DNA of 64,000 bases from Kentomonas sorsogonicus (GCA_030347455.1 JAQOSZ010000082.1:1-64000); one strand, 5' to 3'; shown: positions 19,177-31,834, numbered from the stretch's first letter. Notes: generated by a model not told the origin, from the sequence alone. A program made the numbers and translations.

Positions 19177-22100
19177 ATGGGCCCTAACAGACAGCGCAAA
19201 CCACAGCTGCCCGGCCGCGGACGCGGACGAGGGCGCGGGCCGCCGCCTGTCGCCGCGCCAACCAAGCAGGCGCCGTCCGTGATTACCTCCGCGAACCGCG
19301 AGCTTCTCATTGATGTGCTGCAGCACGCTGCGACGGGCGGCGACGCGCCGGTGCCTGAGAAGCACTTCAACCCCAACGCCGGCGCGCGCGTGACGCTGCA
19401 CCGCAACAGCAAGCTATCGCCGGCGGAGGTGCTGCAGCGCCTCTTCGAGACCCTCGGCTTCCCCCGCGACCTCGTGACGCAGTTTCTGACGGACGCCGCC
19501 GCCGACGGGGCCGTGCCGGAGTTCGACGGGCCGGAGGACCTCCTGCAGGGCGGCGCGGGACCGCACCAGCCCTTCCTCGCCGAGTGCTGCTACGACCTCT
19601 TCAGCTGCATGGTGCAGTTCGGCCGCGCAGGCGCGGAGGCGGACGCGGACCCCGGCGACGGCGCCTCCCCCGAGGAGGGCGACCGGCTGCTGGAGGAGGA
19701 GCTGGAGACGGTCGAGGCCATGTTCGCGGACTCGCTGCTTGGCCGCCGCAACTTTGCCGACGACGCCACCGAGCACCGCGAGCTGTGCTTTGCCTTCAGC
19801 ACCGAGGACGAGAAGCAGGTCACCGTCATCATCCGCTTCCCCGACTACTACCCCGCTGAGAGTCCCAGCCTATTTTTGATGCCGGCGCCGGCGCAGCAGG
19901 GCCCCACCGACGCCGACGGGCTCCCGCTGCCGTCCATCACCGCGGCCAGCGCGCGCGACCTCAAGGCGGCCGCGCGCCGCTCCATCATGGACGCGGGCAT
20001 CGGCGCCATCAACAGCTTTCCCGGCACCGGATGTCTGCTCGCGCTCGTCTCCGCCGTCGCCGGCGCCGTGTCGGCGGTCAAGGACGAGGCGGCTGCCGCC
20101 CCACAGGCCGCTGCGCAGCCAAGCCGCGAAGAGAAGCAGAAGCAGCAGCAGGCGCGCGAGCAGCAGCGCAAGGCCTTTATCGGGGCGCTGACCGGGGCGG
20201 CCGCAAAGCGCGACGCCGACGACGACGACGGGCAGGACCGCTTCGTGCAGGTGACGATGCCTGAGAAGGTCGCGCTGACGACGGTGGCGCCGGAGGACGA
20301 CGGCGAGGAGCTGGTGCGGCGCGACTTCCCCGTGAACGACAAGGCGCTCAGCAAAATGCTGGCGGAGGAGTGGCGGCAGCTGGAGACCAAGGGCACGCTC
20401 AGCGCCGCGCGCCGCGAGCTGCCGGCGTACAAGGTGCGGCAGGAGCTCCGCGACGCGCTCGCCTCACACAACGTCGTCGTCATCGGCGGCGAGACGGGTA
20501 GCGGCAAAACGACGCAGATTCCGCAGTTCCTGTACGAGTTCATGTGCGAGGACGGGATGGGGGCGGCGGCGAACATTGTCTGCACCCAGCCACGGCGTCT
20601 GGCGGCCACCTCCGTCGCCCTGCGCGTCGCGGAAGAGCGCGACGAGGCGGTCGGCGGTACCGTGGGCTACTCGATTCGCCTGGAGAACTGCATCTCGCGG
20701 CGCACGCGCCTCGCCTACTGCACCACCGGCATCGTGTTGCGCCGCCTGCAGACAGACAAGTCTCCTCGGCAAGGTGACGCACATCGTCGTGGACGAGATC
20801 CACGAGCGCGGCGTCGACACGGACTTTCTGCTCATCCTGCTCAAGGACCTGCTGACCAAGCGCAGCGACATCAAGGTGGTGCTGATGAGCGCCACCATGA
20901 ACTCGGAGCTCTTCTCCCGCTACTTTGGCGGCGCGCCGGTCATCTCCATCGCGGGCCGCACCTTCCCCGTCACCGTGATGCACCTCGAGCAGATCATCCC
21001 GGCCACCAACTACTACGTCGAGGACGGCTCGCCGTACAGCAAGCCCGGGGTGCGGCAGGCCGTCGCGAAGCGCAACACGCGCAAGGCGGCCGCGGTGGCC
21101 CTGGACGCGGACGAGATGGAGCTGGACAAGGCGCACGAGGAGGAGCAGCGGGCCCTGGCCAAGTGCGTGCGCGGCAGCGAGCGCACCATCGACGTCATCT
21201 CCCGCATGAACCTCGACGTGATCAACTACGAGCTGATCGAGAGCGTTGTCGACTACATTGACCGCGAGCTGCGCACCGAGGGCGCCGTGCTCATCTTCAT
21301 GCCTGGCATGGCCGAGATCCAAAAGTGCATCGACCAGCTCAAGTCGAACCCGACGCTGGCGCGCAACTGCATCTTTTACAACCTGCACAGCTCGCTGGGG
21401 TCGTCGGAGCAGCAAGGCGTCTTCAAGCGGCCGCCGCGGGGGAAGCGCAAGGTGATCGTGGGCACCAACATCATGGAGACGTCCATCACGATCGACGACG
21501 CCGTCTACGTGATTGACACCGGCAAGGCCAAGGAGAACCGCTACAACGCCCGCAAGAGTCTCTCCGAGCTGGTCACGGTGAACGTGTCCAAGGCCAACTG
21601 CCGGCAGCGCCAGGGTCGCGCCGGGCGCGTGCGGGAGGGCTACTGCTTCCGACTCTTCACCGAGTCGCAGTTCGAGCGCTTCGACGACCACCAGCTGTGC
21701 GAGATGCACCGCGTGCCGCTGGAGAGCCTCATCCTGCAGATCTACTCGCTGCGCCTTGGCGACGAGGTGGAGTACCTGCAGAAGGCGCTGAGCCCGCCCG
21801 AGGAGAAGGCCATCAACAGCAGCGTGCGCGTGCTGACGACGCTTGGGGCGCTGACGCGCGAGAAGCGGCTGACGTCGCTGGGGCAGCATCTCGCGAACCT
21901 CCCGCTGGACGTGCGCATCGGCAAGATGATCATCCACGGCGCGCTGCTGCAGTGCGTCGATCCCGTGCTCACCGTCGCCGCGTGCCTTGCCGTGCGCTCG
22001 CCCTTTCTCGCCTCCTACGAGCTGCGCACGCAGGTGGAGGGTGTCAAGCGCGCCTTCGCGGGCGAGCACCTGTCCGACCAGCTCGCCGACTGGTTTGCGT

Positions 22101-23167
22101 ACCGCCGCTGGGCCCGCACGCGCCACGCCTCTGGCAACGAGGCCGCGCGCCGCGCCTGCGCCGAGTTCTACCTCTCTCACGCGACGCTGCTGCAGATCCA
22201 GTCCACCAAGATGCAGTACGAGCGGTACCTCGTGGAGGCCGGCTTCATCGAGAGCGGGAACGGCGGCGGCCCAGGCCGCGGGTCATCGCACAAGTTTCTC
22301 TTTCCGCCGTACGAGACGATGGACGAGACGGTGTACGAGGCGGGCGGGCGGCAGTTCAACACCAACTCGGGCAGCTCGCGCTGCATCCTCGCGTGCCTCG
22401 TCGCCGGGCTGTACCCCAACGTCGCCAAGAAGAAGGGCGGCAAGGCCAAGGCCAAGGTGGGGCGCGGCGGCGTCCACTTCATTTCCTTCGACGGCTCCGA
22501 CTGCCTCGTGCACCCCTCCAGCGTCGCCGGGCGAGAGACGCAGTTCGCGTCGCCGCTGGTGGCGTACGTCGACAAGGTCAAGACGTCCGCGACGTACCTG
22601 CGGGAGGTGTCCATGGTGAGCCCGATGCACGTCATTCTCTTCGGCGGCGGCTCGCTCGAGTACCTCGAACAGTACCAGGAGCTCTGCGTCGACGAGGCGA
22701 CCGCCTTCCGCTGCAACAAGGCCGACGCGGCGCTGCTGCGGCACATCAAGACGCAGCTCGACTCGGCCCTCACCAGCAAGATCAACAACCCCGCGCAGTC
22801 GTGGGAGAGCGTGAGCGCGGTGGTGGTGAAGGCCATCGTGAAGCTGCTCACCAGCGAGGTCGCCGGCGGCGGCTCCTTCGTCGTCATCGACCGCCGCGCC
22901 CCCCGCGCCCCGCTCACGGAGAACCTCCTGCCCGAGTCCTCCGCGCTGCCGCCGGACGTCGCGGCCGCCGCCTCCAACGCGCCGCCGGCCGACCAGCCCT
23001 TCGCGACGCGCAAGAGCTGCTACATCTGCGGCGAGACGGGGCACGTGTCGCGCTACTGCCCGCACGCCTCGGGCGACAAGCACTCCGGGCCGCGCCTGCG
23101 CTGCTTCATCTGCGGGCAGTGGCACTTTCCCAGCGAGTGCTCCATTGCTGCCCCGATGCCCTCCTGA
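19177..23167 (+). CDS. DHX57: DEAH-box RNA helicase, DHX57-like, with RWD domain and C-terminal zinc knuckles
   Basis: This is an ATP-driven RNA helicase of the DEAH/RHA class, about 1330 residues over two frames. In order: a Gly/Arg-rich start (13-21), a UBA-like helix region (85-110), an RWD domain (about 170-295, with ITVIIRFPDYYPAESPS-like core 216-231), motif I GGETGSGKTTQ (437-447), Ia CTQPRRLAATS, then DEIHERG (motif II), SATMNSE (III), GTNIMETSITID (V) and QRQGRAGRVREGY (VI), followed by the HA2/OB-fold region. UBA plus RWD before the helicase core is the DHX57 layout, and total length agrees. The end is unusual: CYICGETGHVSRYC and CFICGQWHFPSEC, a CCHC knuckle and a shortened one. 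The frame changes once near 20755-20765, between the motif Ib region and motif II (one extra base or two missing). Confidence 0.9.
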
Positions 23168-23741
23168 TCGATGCCAGACGGATAATATCTTCTTCTTCTT
23201 CTTCTTCTTTTTTTTTTTTGGATGTGTGTGGTACTCTTCTTCTTCGTCTTCTTTCACGTCCTTTGCTTCCGTAGTAATGCTTCAATGTTTTATCTATTCT
23301 CATCCTCTTCTTGCTAACAGTAAACACCTTACCTTACCTGGAAAAGAGAAAGAAAAATAATGTAGAACATGATGATGTGTTTGGCGCGGAAATCTATGCG
23401 TCGTGACAAATCAGTAAGATCGAGTTGACAGAACTGTCGTTCTCCATTGTTCTTTCATTGCACATGCGCCGCGTGGCACCACAACACATGCGTGGCGACC
23501 ACAAGGACCGTGAGAGTATTTGACCGCTCAACTCCCATTTATTATTTTACACACAACCAACACGCCAACTTCGTTAAAAAAAAAAAAATAACAACAACAC
23601 CTGATCCAGTTCCTAGTAAGTTTTGTCAGCCTTTTTAGCAACCTTCACAGCCGCCATACACCCCTTCTACACAGCATTCCTCAACCGCCCCCAAAGCCAC
23701 AGCCCTTCTCACCCCACCACCAACCTAACTCTCCGCTCGCC
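23168..23741. other. Intergenic spacer
   Basis: This 574-base spacer has a CTT repeat and T run at 23193-23219 and an A run at 23577-23588. Several C/T-rich stretches with AG lie between 23640 and 23705, any of which could be the acceptor for RRM protein A. I see no gene. Confidence 0.65.
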
Positions 23742-24308
23742 ATGCCCTCCAACAACGCGCTGATTAACGAAAGCTGCAACGTCTACGTTGCGAGCCTGCC
23801 GCTCACCGTCGGCGACGACGAGCTCTTCCAGCTCTTCACGCCCTACGGCGCCGTCGTGTCGGCGCGCATCATGCTCTCCAAGGGCGCGCACGCGTCCAAG
23901 GGCTACGGCTTCGTCCTCTTCGCGGAGCCCGAGGCGGCGCGGCGCGCGGTGGCCGCGGTGCACGGGCAGTGGCTGCAGGGCATGCGGCTGCAGGTGCGCC
24001 TTGCCAAGCCGGACGCCAGCACCGCATACGACCAGCACCTGCAGCACAAGCAGCAGCAGGCCGCCGCGAGCGCCGACAACAGCCCCGCGCTGTCCATCTC
24101 GTCCGCCTCCTCCAGCTTGACCGGCGGCAGCCTCAGCCCCACGCTGCTGCCGGCCGCCGTGCCCGCCCCCGTGCAGGTCGCGTGGCCCTCCTTCACCGTC
24201 GTCGCCCCGCAGCCGCAGCCGCAGCCGCAGCCGCAGCCGCTGTACCTCATCACCCTCGCTGACGGGCGCCAGATGCTCTCCACCGTCCCTCTCGTCTACA
24301 CCCTCTGA
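23742..24308 (+). CDS. Single-RRM RNA-binding protein (A)
   Basis: The 188-residue product has one RRM at about residues 12-90, with RNP2 VYVASL (14-19) and RNP1 KGYGFVLF (53-60). The C-terminal half is low complexity: Gln/Ala-rich, Ser-rich, then alternating Gln-Pro (about 151-161). In trypanosomatids such small RRM proteins bind mRNA 3' UTRs and set mRNA stability, replacing promoter control. It closely resembles the next gene at 30950: both RRMs share YVASLP near RNP2 and the KGYGFVLF octamer, so the two are likely ancient tandem duplicates of the kinetoplastid RBP group. The target is unknown. The frame is intact. The gene is followed by a very long non-coding stretch. Confidence 0.9.
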   Translation: MPSNNALINESCNVYVASLPLTVGDDELFQLFTPYGAVVSARIMLSKGAHASKGYGFVLFAEPEAARRAVAAVHGQWLQGMRLQVRLAKPDASTAYDQHLQHKQQQAAASADNSPALSISSASSSLTGGSLSPTLLPAAVPAPVQVAWPSFTVVAPQPQPQPQPQPLYLITLADGRQMLSTVPLVYTL

Positions 24309-24710
24309 GCGCGCGGCGCGGAGCACGGGACGGGGGCTCGGGAGCCATGCTTGCGGGACGACCACCATCACTTGTAAAGAGAGATGGCCAGGTCGCTCCT
24401 TTTTGAATACAATCTAGCTGCTCCTGACTGTTCCACCCCTACTTCTCCCTCTTCCTCTCCCTTTTTTATTTCTTTTTCTTCTTGTCTTCCTTCCACCCCT
24501 CTTTAAACAAGCTTCTCTTTTGAAGTTTTTTTTTTCTTTATGTGGTGTACCGTCCTTTACCATCTTTATTGTGTTTCACACGCGTCCTGCACGTCTCTTC
24601 CTTTTCGCACAGCGATTCTGCGCCACCCACTCCCGTCACAAATACAGCTAACGCTTTTATGTTCACAAGGTACCTTTCGTCTCTATTTCCTTGTTTCTTT
24701 CTCTGTCTCT

Positions 24711-24712
<2 letters not shown>

Positions 24713-24744
<32 letters not shown>
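24713..24744. repeat. (TC)n microsatellite
   Basis: A nearly pure TC repeat of about 32 bases lies within the long 3' flank of RRM protein A. Confidence 0.85.
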
Positions 24745-24746
<2 letters not shown>

Positions 24747-27700
24747 GTGATCTCGCATCTTTATTGTTATTGTTGGTACTGTGTTTCGTTGCATCGGAAA
24801 GCTTCCAACACAACCGATGCGTCAGCGGTAATCGCCCCTCTGCAGCAGTTAGCCATACAAGCGAGTGACGGGAGTGTTTCCGTAGGCGTCTCTTTCCGCA
24901 TCTGTTCACAGCTAGATAGCCAGAAGAAGCGCTGTCGTTCTCTCTCTCTCTCTTTCTCTGTATCGAGTGAGTCAGTGAGTGTATGTGCATGTGTATGTAT
25001 GTGTGTATGCGTGTTGCTACATGTGACGCGCATTGACCAACCCTTGTGAAGAGAAGTGAGAAGAGAAACACTGAAGACTTTGTGTAAAGACGCCACCCAG
25101 CAAACACCTTGTTTTTCTTCTTTTATTTTTCGTCATTTGGTCATTAACTTTTTCCATTAAGGTTCTTTTCCCTCTTCTCTTTCTATTCTGTTTCGTGTTA
25201 TTTTTTTTTATTATCACTGTATTGATCGTTAGTTTTCATCATCATTTTTCTTCTTTATTGTTCTCCCAACCACTTTTCTTTGCCCCATTAATCTTGTTTT
25301 CATCCCTGTCTCTCTATTCCAGAGCGGCCCTCGTCTCTCTCCCTCCCTCCAGACATGGTGAACATCTATGCGTGTTGATGTGGAAAGATCGATGCAAAAA
25401 AGAGTTAAAAAAAAAAAATGAATGATGGATTTACGAAATGAAAAGAGAAAATAATCTGTGAAGTGGTGGCATCAAAGAAAAATCGCAAAAAAAAAAAAAT
25501 AACGTACTTACATACATACATACATATATACATATATAAATATATATAAATATATAGCTCTATAAAGATAGCCCGGAGTCCTACGACAGGGTGCCACTCT
25601 TTGATGTGTTGTCCCCTCCCCCTTTTTTGTCTTCTGCGCGTTCTCCTACGACACACGCCACTCGTCAGCTTTCATTTTTGTTGTCCACTTTTTTTTTTTT
25701 TAATCTACTCCTTTTTTCAATTCCCTTTCCGTCGAACACGAGCAATGAGGTGTGGGCGTGACGCATTGCAAGTCCACCACACCCCGCGGCGCCCGTCACC
25801 CAGCGTTCCCAGACCCAGCCTGAACAAATTCCTGCAATGAGCGGCAGGCGCCTCTATAACTAATTCGAGTTCAATCGCTGTTTCTTTGGTGAACTGCAAG
25901 AGTCATCCATTTTTCTTGTGTTGTCTCATTTTTTTTCTACACCATTTTTTCTTGTCCTACGTGTTTTTCTTTTTAGTTTGTCTTGTCTCCATTTTCATTT
26001 TCGTACTTCTACTTATATATTTATATTGGTCGAAAATGATTAAGTTTTAAACTGCTTCTTTTCATTTGTTTTAGTTTTGATTACCTTCATCTTTTAACAG
26101 TGCTACAAACTTTTTTTTTTTTATATATTTCAACACAGACACACTCGCACGCAAACTTCCACTCATCCCCCTCCTTGTTTTCTCTCCAGTTCTTGCCCTC
26201 GTCTCCAATCTTTTCCTTGATTTTTCGATTCTTGTATTGTTTATCATCTACATGCAAGCAGCTGCGTGCTTTCCCGCCCCTCCTTTCATTTACTGTTGCC
26301 GTCACCCATCCCCCAATTCGAGCCTCCGAGCACCTTTTGCTGACGCATTTGTATTTTGGGTGTTTCAACTATAGTAAAAAAAAAAAGGTGGGGAGGGAAA
26401 CGTCAAGCGCCGCGTTGCAGGCGAAACATTTTGTCTCCTTACAGAGGCAAAAACACGCAAAAACTGTCGTGGCTTCTGTCCTTTTCTCCTTCCCTGTTTC
26501 GCTGTGGTACTGAGTGCAAGCACGGCATCTCAGGCGCTGAGAGAGAAAAAAAAATAATACGACAACAACAAAAATAATAGATAACTACAAAAAAAAAAAA
26601 ATGATAAACCACAGAATCAAAAAAAAAAAAGGGAAAATCCGCATGGCAAAGAAAAATATGAGACATGCTAACGAGCAAGATATCCACCTCCTTTTCTTAT
26701 TCTTCTTTTTCTTAATGTGACACTGTTGATTCTCCTCACTTCATTGGCTTCGTTTTTTTTCTCTTTTTTTTCCCCCGACTCTCTCTTAAAACTTTTATTT
26801 TCTCCTAAATCCACGAATGCTAACAAACGGCAACACCACTGACCACGCGTGTCTCTGATATTTCTTTGGCTTTGCACGAGCACTCAAAGACGATTCCCAG
26901 TATCATTTCTCTCATTCTGAATTCGTCTTGTTGTTCCCGCGAGTGCTCCGACGCTCTGCCCACGTTCTTTGGGGATACTTCGCCTGGCGGCATCATCGCC
27001 GCAGTTTGTCAGCACTTCCTCTGCTTCTTCACGGAAAAAGGAAAAGAAACTCGATAAAAGATGAATAAGAAGCAAAAATACCGAGCAAACATCCGCATCA
27101 CTGTTGGTTCAGCGGCACCCAGTGAACTGCTTTTTAAAATTATTATTGTTATTATTATTATTATATATGAAAAGACAAGTTAAGCATGAATGGAAAAAAA
27201 ATACAGTAAAAAGACAGCGATGGGGAGAGAAAAGGAAGAAGAGAAAGAGAGACGGAGAAAGGCGCAGCAAAGTCGTGGCAATCTTCTATACAACAGAAAA
27301 CGGCGACGGCACTACAATCCTTCCTTCCATTTCGTTTATTCCGCGCATATTGGTCTATTTATCACTAGCATCACAGCACAAGCCCCTGTCTGCCTCGTAT
27401 GACCCTTCTTCCTTCCTTCCCTCTTCCTCTCTTCTTCCTCCTCCGTTTCTCCTTATCTCTTTCTGTTGTATTTTTACCTCCATGTGTGCTTTGAAATGCG
27501 GTGTAAACCGTCATTTCAACGGTGTTGCAGCTCAACCTTTTGCCTGGTTTGTGCCTCCTTGTTTCGAAAAAAAAAAAAGAAAACAACTACCTTTCTTAAT
27601 TATTCCCCACTTTTCTCTTGTCTAATATTTCCGATTCGTAGTTTGTGTATTGTTTTTTTTTTTTTCATGTCGCTGAATCTCTGCGGGGCTCTTTTTTTTT

Positions 27701-28790
27701 TCTTTTCATTACTCAAAGGAAAGGAAATAAATGAAAGAGAGATGAAATGATACATGCAAGGAAAAGCGCACAAGATAACAACCAGCAAACAACACTGGCG
27801 GGAACACAAAAGAATGACGATACTTTGAGTGTCTTGTTAAATGAAAAAGGAATACATACATATTTCAAAAAAAAAAAAAAGAAGGGAAGAAGCCTGGCTT
27901 CGCACAGAATCCGACTACTCTGTAAAGAAAAATAGTCTCACTTTATTACTTTTCCCTACTCATTTAATCTAGACGAATAGCTCATGTTGTTGATTCTTTT
28001 ATCCGCACAGCACACAACGTTATATAATCATTGTTTTATTTCTTCATTTTTTTCTTGTTTAAATTACTCCTTTCCGTTTTCCGATGCTCCGGTATTTATC
28101 TGACTTTTAAAATTCGATACTTTCCTTTTCTGTTCTTTCCAATCAAATATTATCTTATTTTATTTTTTTCGAATCACAAAAAAAAAAAAAAAGCACTTCT
28201 GAAATTAATGATCCTTTTTTTTTCCCTGACCATCACTTCTCTACCTATTTTTTTTTTCTTGTTGACAGCACTTTTCTTTTCTCCCCACAACATGTCCCCA
28301 GATGTGCGCAAACGTCAAAGGAATGGAGAAGCACATGTGACTCTCACTGAATGAACAACAAGAACAACAAAAAATAATAAAAAGAAAAAAAAATATAGAA
28401 GTGTCACTAGTATTGGTAAAAGGGATGCTGCTTCCGCGAGTTCCCTCGCTGGAGCCCCTATGCGTCATTTCATCTGTATCGAATAGCTGTGAGCGCTGCA
28501 ACCCCAATTATCTGCGTCTCTGCCGGCCCCCGCCTCTTCATCTAACGTGTATATTGTAATGCGTCTCTCTATGTCGTCTCCGCTGTCGGTACCGCTTACC
28601 TCTCTGCCGTTCGCGCGTGACTTCCTAGCATCTCTCTCTCTCTCCCGCTCCGTCGCTTCTTCCTTCCCTGTCTTACAAGAAAACAGAGTACCAGCTGCAC
28701 GTTTTGAATCTATCTTCACTTCCCTAACTAACAGAAATACGGTAGTCCCGATAGATTAAGAACGAGCAAAAAAAAAGAAAAAGAAAAACA

Positions 28791-28810
28791 CCAACCAACC
28801 AACCAACCAA
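28791..28810. repeat. (CCAA)5 microsatellite
   Basis: Five tandem CCAA units follow an A-rich run, in the gene-free stretch between the RRM genes. Confidence 0.9.
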
Positions 28811-30873
28811 ACATCTCTCTACAGCTTTGCGTGGCTCATCTTTTCGCCTTGCTGCAGTTTATCGCTTCTAGTTCGTTTTCCATCTCATCCGCGCTTGGTC
28901 ATATTCGTTACGTACTGTTGCTCCTATTTTATTTCATCTTGTGTTCTCCTTTATTTCAGCAACTTTCTCACATCTTCATCATTTTTTTTTATTTCAGTTC
29001 CACTGTCATATTTAATATTATTGTTTTATTCGTATTATTTTTTGTATTTCATTAGCTATTTCTTCCCTCCCCACTCTCGCTTTTTTTTTTTTAACTCTCT
29101 GTGTTGTGGGCTGCGTAGGACAACACTACTATTTTCAGTATTCCTCTTATATTCTCCATTTCCTTTATCTATTAGTCTCCCCCTTCTTCTCTCCCCTCCC
29201 TCAAATCATTCTCCTCTCTCCCCACTTTTTGAGTATCCAGATCTTTTTATCTTTCGTCAAGCACTCTTTTATCTCTGTACACCTCACTTCTTTTTTTCTG
29301 GAAAAGCACGCTTTCCCAGAGGTTGTGTGACAGTGGTAAAGGCGAGACACGCGGAGGCACTCTCTATTCCAACATCCTCTCTCTGTCTTGACGCTGCGCT
29401 TTAGCGTCGCCGCGCACGCCGCCGTCACGTTGTGCGTTGGTACCTCACACCCCGGCACCAACACACACGCACAACACAGACAGACACTTGTGTCGGCAGG
29501 CACGCTATTAGCCATCTTTATTAAAACAGTGTAATTTTGCGTTCTTCTCTTTTGAGAGTACGGGAGTATTATTCGCTATATATTGCACCGAAGTGCCTTT
29601 ACTGCTGTATTTAACTTATCATCAACTTCTCCCGCACATTTCCCCCAATTTCAAGCTTGTGTCTTCTTTCTCTTTTATTTTGCTCTTCCGTGTCCTTCTT
29701 TTTTTCTTTGCACCCCCTCCCCTCCATCTCACGCGTGAACTTTTGCTATTTTTCTTCTCTCCCTCCTCCCGCCTGTTTCGAACGTGTTTTCTCTTTTTTT
29801 TTTTTTCTCCCATCACATTCATCTTTTCTGTTTCTGTTTCTGTTTTTTTATTTTTTATTGACTTCCCTGCTATTTTCTTCTGTGATTGAACTGGTGTTGT
29901 TTCCCTAGTGCTCTCCTTTCTTCTCTCTTCTTTTTTTTCGGGCTCTGTTGTTGTTGCTGTTGCTCTCCCACCGCTTTTTTTTTTCTCTCGCGTGCTCACC
30001 TTACCGCATTCCTTCGCAGCAGGCCTACATTGTGTTTTCGCGCATTTTTTCTTTTATTTATTTCTCTTTTTTTTTTCCTGCGTGTGTGGTGCTGGCGTTG
30101 TTCTCATTTTGGCTTCTCTCCTCTTCTTCAATACATATAACTCTTGCCCATCAATAAACCCTTACATTATTTTACTTGTTTCTTCTTCTTCTTCTTCTCT
30201 CTATATCTATCTCTCTCTCTCTTTTTTTTTTCTACTGCTGACAAGACAGCAGTCGACATTATTATAACTTTTATTTTAACACCATTTGACCAGGCGCGTG
30301 CGTGTGCACTCGCGCTCACGACGAAGCTCAATCTAGGGCACTCTTCTAAGCCGCCACACACGCACACCGCACTGTCACATAAGCACACAAGAAACCGTCA
30401 TTTCGTTGAAGAAAACGCATAATATCAGCAGCAACAGCGTCATCAGTAGCGAAAAAAAAACTGAAGAATACGAGGGAGAGCGCACAATCAAAAGCTCATT
30501 TCCATTTTTACATAGTCTGTGTCGCAAGACACGAATAACAATTACCGATTTTTTTTCCCTCCTGTCTTTGAAGTGGATATTGTGGATATTGTAAGATCTT
30601 CTCATCTTTTTGTGCGTCTTTTTTCCCCCGCTTATAGATTGCTTATCTTACCGATTCCATCTCTTAATTTATTTTTGTAGTGTTCTTTCCTTTCTTCTTC
30701 TTTTTCCTCTGACAACAATCCAAGCCCTCTTTTTTATTTTTGTGTGTTCGACGCCTCATTTTCTCTTTCCAGTGCTCTTTTCTTCTGCTTTTTGTTTCCT
30801 AACTACTGTATCGTTCTATTGTTTACTTATCACTTTTCCTATTTTTTGATTATTCTTGTTTTTTCTTTCTTCC

Positions 30874-30878
<5 letters not shown>

Positions 30879-30912
<34 letters not shown>

Positions 30913-30914
30913 AG
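30879..30914 (+). promoter_or_regulatory. (TC)n tract and acceptor for RRM protein B
   Basis: A TC repeat of about 28 bases is followed by TGTGTGAG with AG at 30913-30914. The 5' UTR is 35 bases, itself almost all C/T. This fixes the start at 30950. Confidence 0.65.
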
Positions 30915-30949
30915 TGTCTCTCTGTCTCTTTTTCTTTCTCTCTCTCATC

Positions 30950-31834
30950 ATGTCTGGAAGCCAGCCGTCGTACTACACGCCGTCGCCAGTGGCCACCAGA
31001 GGGGCGGCGCCTGCGGAGTCTCCGGTGCCCGGGGGCGGCCGCGGCGCGGAGGACGGCGACGGCAACAACATCTACGTCGCGAGCCTCCCGCCGTCCTTCA
31101 CCGACGAGCGGCTGCTGGCGCTCTTCTCGCCCTTCGGCCCCATCCTCTCCGCCAAGGTCATGTGCCACGGCCGCTCCCGCGTGTGCAAGGGCTACGGCTT
31201 CGTCCTCTTCGTGCACGCCGCCGACGCCGCCCGCGCGCACGGCGCCATGATCGGCCACGTCATCGAGGGCAACCGCCTGCAGGTGCGGCGCGCGCGCCCC
31301 GGCGGCGGCGACCGCCACGGCCGCGCCTCCCCCGCCCGCGCCCAGCCCGGCGCCGCGCCGCCGCCGCCGCAGCCGCAGCAGCAGCAGCAGCAGGGGGTCT
31401 TCCTGCCGGTGCAGCAGGGCGTGATGAGCTTCAGCGAGTACGAGGCATATATGCGCGGCGGCGGCGGCGGGGGAGCCGGCGGGGGGCCCGGCCCTGCCTT
31501 CGCGGCGGCTGGCTACAGCGGCGGCGGCGGCGACAGCGCCAACAACAGCGGCAGCAACCCCCCTGTTGTCTACATGATGGTTCCCGTCTCGCAGCAGCAG
31601 CAGCAGTACAGTCCGCCGCCGCCGCCTCCGCAGCCCCCGCAGCCTCCGCAGCCGCAGCAGACGTACGCGGTGGCGCCGGCGTCCTACTCCCCCCTCGCGC
31701 CGTACGCGCCGCCGCTGCCGCAGGTGCCGTGGGGCCCGCAGGTGGAGGTGCGTCACCTCTCGCGCGAGCCCGCGCCGTACGGCGTCCTGCAGCCGCCGCC
31801 CCCGCAGCAGCAGCAACAGCGGCCGTGGAACTGA
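30950..31834 (+). CDS. Single-RRM RNA-binding protein (B), Gln/Pro/Gly-rich tail
   Basis: The 294-residue product starts at the ATG at 30950; an in-frame extension upstream lies in the pyrimidine tract. One RRM spans about residues 40-116, with RNP2 IYVASL (41-46) and RNP1 KGYGFVLF (80-87). The C-terminal 175 residues are poly-Gln, poly-Gly and poly-Pro/Gln blocks, typical of proteins that enter mRNA granules. The RRM pairs with that of the gene at 23742, and both lie on the same strand, so a tandem duplication is likely. The probable role is post-transcriptional control of mRNA stability or translation, by inference. Both flanks are exceptionally long (6.6 kb and 3.7 kb), which may mean this gene is itself controlled through long UTRs. 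Confidence 0.9.
   Translation: MSGSQPSYYTPSPVATRGAAPAESPVPGGGRGAEDGDGNNIYVASLPPSFTDERLLALFSPFGPILSAKVMCHGRSRVCKGYGFVLFVHAADAARAHGAMIGHVIEGNRLQVRRARPGGGDRHGRASPARAQPGAAPPPPQPQQQQQQGVFLPVQQGVMSFSEYEAYMRGGGGGGAGGGPGPAFAAAGYSGGGGDSANNSGSNPPVVYMMVPVSQQQQQYSPPPPPPQPPQPPQPQQTYAVAPASYSPLAPYAPPLPQVPWGPQVEVRHLSREPAPYGVLQPPPPQQQQQRPWN

Larger units (their letters stand above)
24309..30949. other. 6.6-kb gene-free stretch between the two RRM genes
   Basis: No open frame on either strand looks like a conserved protein. Most of the stretch is homopolymer-rich T/A and C/T sequence, with microsatellites at 24713-24744 (TC), 25509-25556 (ACAT/TA-rich) and 28791-28810 (CCAA). Islands of more complex, higher-G/C sequence lie at about 24560-25030, 25740-25880, 26240-26345, 26840-27010, 28420-28740, 29330-29480 and 30290-30400. 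It may be the long 3' UTR of RRM protein A plus the 5' flank of RRM protein B. It could also hold unrecognised non-coding RNA genes. Confidence 0.6.

Noticed and set aside
20740-20780. Intron or programmed frameshifting as the cause of the frame breaks
   Set aside because: The conserved proteins continue with almost no missing residues, there are no intron boundaries, and no shared slippery-site-plus-structure pattern recurs between breaks. Base-calling indels are simpler.
25860-25885. tRNA-like B box (GAGTTCAATCGCT)
   Set aside because: No matching A box or cloverleaf arms at the right distance on either strand.
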